A stretch of 64,000 nucleotides of DNA from CBDFKV01 sp965249035 (GTDB taxonomy: Bacteria > Pseudomonadota > Gammaproteobacteria > Arenicellales > Poriferihabitantaceae): positions 1,629,466-1,693,465 of the forward strand of contig CBDFKV010000007.1 in NCBI GenBank assembly GCA_965249035.1. Reading direction: 5' to 3'. Within the stretch, counting starts at the first letter, position 1; the number at the start of each line of letters is the position of its first letter. Made by a program: the position numbers and the translations under genes. The notes below the pieces were generated by a model. The model made no database searches. It worked only from the letters and a program-made list of their open reading frames with translations, and was not told the DNA's origin. This document shows positions 55,601-63,700 of this stretch, in pieces.

Positions 55601-57756
55601 GGATCATCAATCGGATCACCATTCTCATCAACCGGACTACCGGTCGCCGTTGCCACGTTCTCAATACCGCCCATGGTCACATCTGCTCCGGTAATTACAT
55701 ACGTCACCGGCGCCGCCGTTGTACAGACAATGTCCGTTTCACCTACCAGTAAGGTCGCTGGCGTCACGCACAGCTCAGCCGCTAAGCCCAGTTTGGTATC
55801 GGTGATCGTTACCGGACTCAAGTCCACATTACCCGTATTGCTCACTAAGAAGCTGTAGGTCAGGGTGTCGCCCGCATCCACCAGGCTATTGCCGTTGGTG
55901 TCATCGTAACTGGCCACTGATTTGGTCAGACTGATGCCCGGTACCGGCGCGATCGCAAACGTTGTGGGATCGTCCGTTGGATCCGCTGGATCGTTCGGAT
56001 TCTCGCCCAATGGGTTTGGTGTCTCAGTGAGATCTGGATCCGTCACCGGATTACCATCCGCATCGGTACCCGTATCCGAAGCATCGGTTACATCCGGCAG
56101 TGGATTGCCCGGATTGGCTGGATCATCAATCGGATCACCATTCTCATCAACCGGACTACCGGTCGCCGTTGCCACGTTCTCAATACCGCCCATGGTCACA
56201 TCTGCTCCGGTAATTACATACGTCACCGGCGCCGCCGTTGTACAGACAATGTCCGTTTCACCTACCAGTAAGGTCGCTGGCGTCACGCACAGCTCAGCCG
56301 CTAAGCCCAGTTTGGTATCGGTGATCGTTACCGGACTCAAGTCCACATTACCCGTATTGCTCACTAAGAAGCTGTAGGTCAGGGTGTCGCCCGCATCCAC
56401 CAGGCTATTGCCGTTGGTGTCATCGTAACTGGCCACTGATTTGGTCAGACTGATGCCCGGTACCGGCGCGATCGCAAACGTTGTGGGATCGTCCGTTGGA
56501 TCCGCTGGATCGTTCGGATTCTCGCCCAATGGGTTTGGTGTCTCAGTGAGATCTGGATCCGTCACCGGATTACCATCCGCATCGGTACCCGTATCCGAAG
56601 CATCGGTTACATCCGGCAGTGGATTGCCCGGATTGGCTGGATCATCAATCGGATCACCATTCTCATCAACCGGACTACCGGTCGCCGTTGCCACGTTCTC
56701 AATACCGCCCATGGTCACATCTGCTCCGGTAATTACATACGTCACCGGCGCCGCCGTTGTACAGACAATGTCCGTTTCACCTACCAGTAAGGTCGCTGGC
56801 GTCACGCACAGCTCAGCCGCTAAGCCCAGTTTGGTATCGGTGATCGTTACCGGACTCAAGTCCACATTACCCGTATTGCTCACTAAGAAGCTGTAGGTCA
56901 GGGTGTCGCCCGCATCCACCAGGCTATTGCCGTTGGTGTCATCGTAACTGGCCACTGATTTGGTCAGACTGATGCCCGGTACCGGCGCGATCGCAAACGT
57001 TGTGGGATCGTCCGTTGGATCCGCTGGATCGTTCGGATTCTCGCCCAATGGGTTTGGTGTCTCAGTGAGATCTGGATCCGTCACCGGATTACCATCCGCA
57101 TCGGTACCCGTATCCGAAGCATCGGTTACATCCGGCAGTGGATTGCCCGGATTGGCTGGATCATCAATCGGATCACCATTCTCATCAACCGGACTACCGG
57201 TCGCCGTTGCCACGTTCTCAATACCGCCCATGGTCACATCTGCTCCGGTAATTACATACGTCACCGGCGCCGCCGTTGTACAGACAATGTCCGTTTCACC
57301 TACCAGTAAGGTCGCTGGCGTCACGCACAGCTCAGCCGCTAAGCCCAGTTTGGTATCGGTGATCGTTACCGGACTCAAGTCCACATTACCCGTATTGCTC
57401 ACTAAGAAGCTGTAGGTCAGGGTGTCGCCCGCATCCACCAGGCTATTGCCGTTGGTGTCATCGTAACTGGCCACTGATTTGGTCAGACTGATGCCCGGTA
57501 CCGGCGCGATCGCAAACGTTGTGGGATCGTCCGTTGGATCCGCTGGATCGTTCGGATTCTCGCCCAATGGGTTTGGTGTCTCAGTGAGATCTGGATCCGT
57601 CACCGGATTACCATCCGCATCGGTACCCGTATCCGAAGCATCGGTTACATCCGGCAGTGGATTGCCCGGATTGGCTGGATCATCAATCGGATCACCATTC
57701 TCATCAACCGGACTACCGGTCGCCGTTGCCACGTTCTCAATACCGCCCATGGTCAC
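49612..57756 (-). CDS. Giant DUF11-repeat protein with C-terminal gingipain-like C25 peptidase, copy 2 (5' end missing)
   Basis: 2714 residues from a GTG, but the frame stays open to the foldback at 57778, so no true start is present. Residues 1 to about 1508 are identical 173-residue DUF11 repeats with SYDDTNGNSLVDAGDTLTYS and SNTGNVDLSPVTITDTKLG. Two diverged repeats reach about 1805. A FEWVTTTEVANLGFDLW module, a charged coiled coil (about 1925-1955) and a hydrophobic MLTALAGVLIAPADA segment (about 1985-2000) follow. The peptidase has SYMGHSN (His2585) and QWGCLSA (Cys2619), spacing 34. The last roughly 900 residues are clearly paralogous to the 2498-residue protein. DUF11 domains are typical of surface proteins. 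Gene length and repeat number here are not reliable. Confidence 0.8.
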   Translation of the reverse strand: MTMGGIENVATATGSPVDENGDPIDDPANPGNPLPDVTDASDTGTDADGNPVTDPDLTETPNPLGENPNDPADPTDDPTTFAIAPVPGISLTKSVASYDDTNGNSLVDAGDTLTYSFLVSNTGNVDLSPVTITDTKLGLAAELCVTPATLLVGETDIVCTTAAPVTYVITGADVTMGGIENVATATGSPVDENGDPIDDPANPGNPLPDVTDASDTGTDADGNPVTDPDLTETPNPLGENPNDPADPTDDPTTFAIAPVPGISLTKSVASYDDTNGNSLVDAGDTLTYSFLVSNTGNVDLSPVTITDTKLGLAAELCVTPATLLVGETDIVCTTAAPVTYVITGADVTMGGIENVATATGSPVDENGDPIDDPANPGNPLPDVTDASDTGTDADGNPVTDPDLTETPNPLGENPNDPADPTDDPTTFAIAPVPGISLTKSVASYDDTNGNSLVDAGDTLTYSFLVSNTGNVDLSPVTITDTKLGLAAELCVTPATLLVGETDIVCTTAAPVTYVITGADVTMGGIENVATATGSPVDENGDPIDDPANPGNPLPDVTDASDTGTDADGNPVTDPDLTETPNPLGENPNDPADPTDDPTTFAIAPVPGISLTKSVASYDDTNGNSLVDAGDTLTYSFLVSNTGNVDLSPVTITDTKLGLAAELCVTPATLLVGETDIVCTTAAPVTYVITGADVTMGGIENVATATGSPVDENGDPIDDPANPGNPLPDVTDASDTGTDADGNPVTDPDLTETPNPLGENPNDPADPTDDPTTFAIAPVPGISLTKSVASYDDTNGNSLVDAGDTLTYSFLVSNTGNVDLSPVTITDTKLGLAAELCVTPATLLVGETDIVCTTAAPVTYVITGADVTMGGIENVATATGSPVDENGDPIDDPANPGNPLPDVTDASDTGTDADGNPVTDPDLTETPNPLGENPNDPADPTDDPTTFAIAPVPGISLTKSVASYDDTNGNSLVDAGDTLTYSFLVSNTGNVDLSPVTITDTKLGLAAELCVTPATLLVGETDIVCTTAAPVTYVITGADVTMGGIENVATATGSPVDENGDPIDDPANPGNPLPDVTDASDTGTDADGNPVTDPDLTETPNPLGENPNDPADPTDDPTTFAIAPVPGISLTKSVASYDDTNGNSLVDAGDTLTYSFLVSNTGNVDLSPVTITDTKLGLAAELCVTPATLLVGETDIVCTTAAPVTYVITGADVTMGGIENVATATGSPVDENGDPIDDPANPGNPLPDVTDASDTGTDADGNPVTDPDLTETPNPLGENPNDPADPTDDPTTFAIAPVPGISLTKSVASYDDTNGNSLVDAGDTLTYSFLVSNTGNVDLSPVTITDTKLGLAAELCVTPATLLVGETDIVCTTAAPVTYVITGADVTMGGIENVATATGSPVDENGDPIDDPANPGNPLPDVTDASDTGTDADGNPVTDPDLTETPNPLGENPNDPADPTDDPTTFAIAPVPGISLTKSVASYDDTNGNSLVDAGDTLTYSFLVSNTGNTSLAAVSVADANIAVVDVCTPAELATGGVATCTGSYLLTQADVDVGAVENTAEATGTPVDQNGDPVPSDPTNPDSPTLDPVTDTSDTGTEPDGTTIPDSGTMETPNPLEENPNNPDDPKDDPTTYLLSPVPALELIKSVVSVVDTTGGGQIGVGDTITYKFDVVNMGNVALSDVTISDATLGLSDVACVDLLGVGETAECSTGATYVITREDMEKGGVENTAEATGTPADSAGTPLVDLLTGESIPAVMDTSDTGTEPVDGTDTDSPVTIETIPDPKSVETPAGFDGVTDDDPTNDPTTVLLDTTITPISLGWFRSSEQPDGSTLFEWVTTTEVANLGFDLWTQDSTSGEWIKLNDKLIASQGDSLGAQSYEYQAAGTLGNQFRLTDVGVTGKQVHHGPFELGETFGVLSERKDTDWDTINRERERNHEERQRRRGEELKQRLQQFQNGQELGMKQNESMGPSDRGVYESSPNRSWWGGMLTALAGVLIAPADALEVANFSIPDTGIYRVTHEQLLGSNVDLAGQSVSQIGLKERGNQIPLKISPEGTATFGPGSVVEFAAEGLDTIYSGSNTVTLTLGEGQQLITPESESVPSGPAAYSYLSKKTYAPQSGHSMSSPDLEDAWFAELLSAKNEAVETEVSLYLDDYAPPRSSSGFGFLGSGPNDPRTEASVKPTLAVELWGRTSDLKVWPDHHVEIDLNGQPVMDLDFDGIVVHESEKVLSRILNGSNQIKIRLPRDRGVRDEVYLDSLELSYPRQFKAEEAGSGLVFSSSWNKFSVRDLESQAVTVFRLLPNGQMRELLARENMTCSGSPQSCSVTFGGGEATDTDSKYYVSTQQGIRTAAITIPPESVDVSATQVKHLIIAHPDFMTPELTVYANELTSIYGEEVAIVDVESIYATYSGHVLNAAAIERYIDDTYALSGTKRVTLIGGDVYDYRDYLKSGAKSFVPTRYVQIGANLNGVPSDAAYADIDGDNLPDIEISRLPVRTRAELSMLLQKRRDYLARDYKQTAVFAADYTENKNGYHNFQADTESLVSSHFNDWGVQTAYVGDLGPVPANQVLSDAIESGVSLTSYMGHSNTDRWTFTGLLGGEDVTDIANAGRPTIVTQWGCLSASYVDPEEDSMAHRFLVDESGNGAVVVMGATSYTHASAETAMADLLFARLQQGMRIGAAVKSAKRALGESRPNQLDILLGWTVLGPADLVVSD

Positions 57757-57778
57757 ATCTGCTCCGGTAATTACATAC
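53233..57778 (-). repeat. 519-base tandem coding repeat array, left arm
   Basis: About 8.8 copies, period 519, encoding the 173-residue DUF11 unit in sense on the minus strand. I saw no substitution between copies. The array ends at 53233, where the sequence diverges into related but distinct DUF11 units. Confidence 0.95.
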
Positions 57779-57779
57779 C
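57762..57779. other. Foldback junction (inversion breakpoint) in the repeat array
   Basis: The unit reads on the minus strand up to 57778 and on the plus strand from 57779. Bases up to 57761 (CACATCTG) pair with those from 57779 (CAGATGTG), leaving a 17-base loop. The switch is clean, with no extra bases and no microhomology at the joint. Confidence 0.9.
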
Positions 57780-60700
57780 AGATGTGACCATGGGCGGTAT
57801 TGAGAACGTGGCAACGGCGACCGGTAGTCCGGTTGATGAGAATGGTGATCCGATTGATGATCCAGCCAATCCGGGCAATCCACTGCCGGATGTAACCGAT
57901 GCTTCGGATACGGGTACCGATGCGGATGGTAATCCGGTGACGGATCCAGATCTCACTGAGACACCAAACCCATTGGGCGAGAATCCGAACGATCCAGCGG
58001 ATCCAACGGACGATCCCACAACGTTTGCGATCGCGCCGGTACCGGGCATCAGTCTGACCAAATCAGTGGCCAGTTACGATGACACCAACGGCAATAGCCT
58101 GGTGGATGCGGGCGACACCCTGACCTACAGCTTCTTAGTGAGCAATACGGGTAATGTGGACTTGAGTCCGGTAACGATCACCGATACCAAACTGGGCTTA
58201 GCGGCTGAGCTGTGCGTGACGCCAGCGACCTTACTGGTAGGTGAAACGGACATTGTCTGTACAACGGCGGCGCCGGTGACGTATGTAATTACCGGAGCAG
58301 ATGTGACCATGGGCGGTATTGAGAACGTGGCAACGGCGACCGGTAGTCCGGTTGATGAGAATGGTGATCCGATTGATGATCCAGCCAATCCGGGCAATCC
58401 ACTGCCGGATGTAACCGATGCTTCGGATACGGGTACCGATGCGGATGGTAATCCGGTGACGGATCCAGATCTCACTGAGACACCAAACCCATTGGGCGAG
58501 AATCCGAACGATCCAGCGGATCCAACGGACGATCCCACAACGTTTGCGATCGCGCCGGTACCGGGCATCAGTCTGACCAAATCAGTGGCCAGTTACGATG
58601 ACACCAACGGCAATAGCCTGGTGGATGCGGGCGACACCCTGACCTACAGCTTCTTAGTGAGCAATACGGGTAATGTGGACTTGAGTCCGGTAACGATCAC
58701 CGATACCAAACTGGGCTTAGCGGCTGAGCTGTGCGTGACGCCAGCGACCTTACTGGTAGGTGAAACGGACATTGTCTGTACAACGGCGGCGCCGGTGACG
58801 TATGTAATTACCGGAGCAGATGTGACCATGGGCGGTATTGAGAACGTGGCAACGGCGACCGGTAGTCCGGTTGATGAGAATGGTGATCCGATTGATGATC
58901 CAGCCAATCCGGGCAATCCACTGCCGGATGTAACCGATGCTTCGGATACGGGTACCGATGCGGATGGTAATCCGGTGACGGATCCAGATCTCACTGAGAC
59001 ACCAAACCCATTGGGCGAGAATCCGAACGATCCAGCGGATCCAACGGACGATCCCACAACGTTTGCGATCGCGCCGGTACCGGGCATCAGTCTGACCAAA
59101 TCAGTGGCCAGTTACGATGACACCAACGGCAATAGCCTGGTGGATGCGGGCGACACCCTGACCTACAGCTTCTTAGTGAGCAATACGGGTAATGTGGACT
59201 TGAGTCCGGTAACGATCACCGATACCAAACTGGGCTTAGCGGCTGAGCTGTGCGTGACGCCAGCGACCTTACTGGTAGGTGAAACGGACATTGTCTGTAC
59301 AACGGCGGCGCCGGTGACGTATGTAATTACCGGAGCAGATGTGACCATGGGCGGTATTGAGAACGTGGCAACGGCGACCGGTAGTCCGGTTGATGAGAAT
59401 GGTGATCCGATTGATGATCCAGCCAATCCGGGCAATCCACTGCCGGATGTAACCGATGCTTCGGATACGGGTACCGATGCGGATGGTAATCCGGTGACGG
59501 ATCCAGATCTCACTGAGACACCAAACCCATTGGGCGAGAATCCGAACGATCCAGCGGATCCAACGGACGATCCCACAACGTTTGCGATCGCGCCGGTACC
59601 GGGCATCAGTCTGACCAAATCAGTGGCCAGTTACGATGACACCAACGGCAATAGCCTGGTGGATGCGGGCGACACCCTGACCTACAGCTTCTTAGTGAGC
59701 AATACGGGTAATGTGGACTTGAGTCCGGTAACGATCACCGATACCAAACTGGGCTTAGCGGCTGAGCTGTGCGTGACGCCAGCGACCTTACTGGTAGGTG
59801 AAACGGACATTGTCTGTACAACGGCGGCGCCGGTGACGTATGTAATTACCGGAGCAGATGTGACCATGGGCGGTATTGAGAACGTGGCAACGGCGACCGG
59901 TAGTCCGGTTGATGAGAATGGTGATCCGATTGATGATCCAGCCAATCCGGGCAATCCACTGCCGGATGTAACCGATGCTTCGGATACGGGTACCGATGCG
60001 GATGGTAATCCGGTGACGGATCCAGATCTCACTGAGACACCAAACCCATTGGGCGAGAATCCGAACGATCCAGCGGATCCAACGGACGATCCCACAACGT
60101 TTGCGATCGCGCCGGTACCGGGCATCAGTCTGACCAAATCAGTGGCCAGTTACGATGACACCAACGGCAATAGCCTGGTGGATGCGGGCGACACCCTGAC
60201 CTACAGCTTCTTAGTGAGCAATACGGGTAATGTGGACTTGAGTCCGGTAACGATCACCGATACCAAACTGGGCTTAGCGGCTGAGCTGTGCGTGACGCCA
60301 GCGACCTTACTGGTAGGTGAAACGGACATTGTCTGTACAACGGCGGCGCCGGTGACGTATGTAATTACCGGAGCAGATGTGACCATGGGCGGTATTGAGA
60401 ACGTGGCAACGGCGACCGGTAGTCCGGTTGATGAGAATGGTGATCCGATTGATGATCCAGCCAATCCGGGCAATCCACTGCCGGATGTAACCGATGCTTC
60501 GGATACGGGTACCGATGCGGATGGTAATCCGGTGACGGATCCAGATCTCACTGAGACACCAAACCCATTGGGCGAGAATCCGAACGATCCAGCGGATCCA
60601 ACGGACGATCCCACAACGTTTGCGATCGCGCCGGTACCGGGCATCAGTCTGACCAAATCAGTGGCCAGTTACGATGACACCAACGGCAATAGCCTGGTGG

Positions 60701-63700
60701 ATGCGGGCGACACCCTGACCTACAGCTTCTTAGTGAGCAATACGGGTAATGTGGACTTGAGTCCGGTAACGATCACCGATACCAAACTGGGCTTAGCGGC
60801 TGAGCTGTGCGTGACGCCAGCGACCTTACTGGTAGGTGAAACGGACATTGTCTGTACAACGGCGGCGCCGGTGACGTATGTAATTACCGGAGCAGATGTG
60901 ACCATGGGCGGTATTGAGAACGTGGCAACGGCGACCGGTAGTCCGGTTGATGAGAATGGTGATCCGATTGATGATCCAGCCAATCCGGGCAATCCACTGC
61001 CGGATGTAACCGATGCTTCGGATACGGGTACCGATGCGGATGGTAATCCGGTGACGGATCCAGATCTCACTGAGACACCAAACCCATTGGGCGAGAATCC
61101 GAACGATCCAGCGGATCCAACGGACGATCCCACAACGTTTGCGATCGCGCCGGTACCGGGCATCAGTCTGACCAAATCAGTGGCCAGTTACGATGACACC
61201 AACGGCAATAGCCTGGTGGATGCGGGCGACACCCTGACCTACAGCTTCTTAGTGAGCAATACGGGTAATGTGGACTTGAGTCCGGTAACGATCACCGATA
61301 CCAAACTGGGCTTAGCGGCTGAGCTGTGCGTGACGCCAGCGACCTTACTGGTAGGTGAAACGGACATTGTCTGTACAACGGCGGCGCCGGTGACGTATGT
61401 AATTACCGGAGCAGATGTGACCATGGGCGGTATTGAGAACGTGGCAACGGCGACCGGTAGTCCGGTTGATGAGAATGGTGATCCGATTGATGATCCAGCC
61501 AATCCGGGCAATCCACTGCCGGATGTAACCGATGCTTCGGATACGGGTACCGATGCGGATGGTAATCCGGTGACGGATCCAGATCTCACTGAGACACCAA
61601 ACCCATTGGGCGAGAATCCGAACGATCCAGCGGATCCAACGGACGATCCCACAACGTTTGCGATCGCGCCGGTACCGGGCATCAGTCTGACCAAATCAGT
61701 GGCCAGTTACGATGACACCAACGGCAATAGCCTGGTGGATGCGGGCGACACCCTGACCTACAGCTTCTTAGTGAGCAATACGGGTAATGTGGACTTGAGT
61801 CCGGTAACGATCACCGATACCAAACTGGGCTTAGCGGCTGAGCTGTGCGTGACGCCAGCGACCTTACTGGTAGGTGAAACGGACATTGTCTGTACAACGG
61901 CGGCGCCGGTGACGTATGTAATTACCGGAGCAGATGTGACCATGGGCGGTATTGAGAACGTGGCAACGGCGACCGGTAGTCCGGTTGATGAGAATGGTGA
62001 TCCGATTGATGATCCAGCCAATCCGGGCAATCCACTGCCGGATGTAACCGATGCTTCGGATACGGGTACCGATGCGGATGGTAATCCGGTGACGGATCCA
62101 GATCTCACTGAGACACCAAACCCATTGGGCGAGAATCCGAACGATCCAGCGGATCCAACGGACGATCCCACAACGTTTGCGATCGCGCCGGTACCGGGCA
62201 TCAGTCTGACCAAATCAGTGGCCAGTTACGATGACACCAACGGCAATAGCCTGGTGGATGCGGGCGACACCCTGACCTACAGCTTCTTAGTGAGCAATAC
62301 GGGTAATGTGGACTTGAGTCCGGTAACGATCACCGATACCAAACTGGGCTTAGCGGCTGAGCTGTGCGTGACGCCAGCGACCTTACTGGTAGGTGAAACG
62401 GACATTGTCTGTACAACGGCGGCGCCGGTGACGTATGTAATTACCGGAGCAGATGTGACCATGGGCGGTATTGAGAACGTGGCAACGGCGACCGGTAGTC
62501 CGGTTGATGAGAATGGTGATCCGATTGATGATCCAGCCAATCCGGGCAATCCACTGCCGGATGTAACCGATGCTTCGGATACGGGTACCGATGCGGATGG
62601 TAATCCGGTGACGGATCCAGATCTCACTGAGACACCAAACCCATTGGGCGAGAATCCGAACGATCCAGCGGATCCAACGGACGATCCCACAACGTTTGCG
62701 ATCGCGCCGGTACCGGGCATCAGTCTGACCAAATCAGTGGCCAGTTACGATGACACCAACGGCAATAGCCTGGTGGATGCGGGCGACACCCTGACCTACA
62801 GCTTCTTAGTGAGCAATACGGGTAATGTGGACTTGAGTCCGGTAACGATCACCGATACCAAACTGGGCTTAGCGGCTGAGCTGTGCGTGACGCCAGCGAC
62901 CTTACTGGTAGGTGAAACGGACATTGTCTGTACAACGGCGGCGCCGGTGACGTATGTAATTACCGGAGCAGATGTGACCATGGGCGGTATTGAGAACGTG
63001 GCAACGGCGACCGGTAGTCCGGTTGATGAGAATGGTGATCCGATTGATGATCCAGCCAATCCGGGCAATCCACTGCCGGATGTAACCGATGCTTCGGATA
63101 CGGGTACCGATGCGGATGGTAATCCGGTGACGGATCCAGATCTCACTGAGACACCAAACCCATTGGGCGAGAATCCGAACGATCCAGCGGATCCAACGGA
63201 CGATCCCACAACGTTTGCGATCGCGCCGGTACCGGGCATCAGTCTGACCAAATCAGTGGCCAGTTACGATGACACCAACGGCAATAGCCTGGTGGATGCG
63301 GGCGACACCCTGACCTACAGCTTCTTAGTGAGCAATACGGGTAATGTGGACTTGAGTCCGGTAACGATCACCGATACCAAACTGGGCTTAGCGGCTGAGC
63401 TGTGCGTGACGCCAGCGACCTTACTGGTAGGTGAAACGGACATTGTCTGTACAACGGCGGCGCCGGTGACGTATGTAATTACCGGAGCAGATGTGACCAT
63501 GGGCGGTATTGAGAACGTGGCAACGGCGACCGGTAGTCCGGTTGATGAGAATGGTGATCCGATTGATGATCCAGCCAATCCGGGCAATCCACTGCCGGAT
63601 GTAACCGATGCTTCGGATACGGGTACCGATGCGGATGGTAATCCGGTGACGGATCCAGATCTCACTGAGACACCAAACCCATTGGGCGAGAATCCGAACG

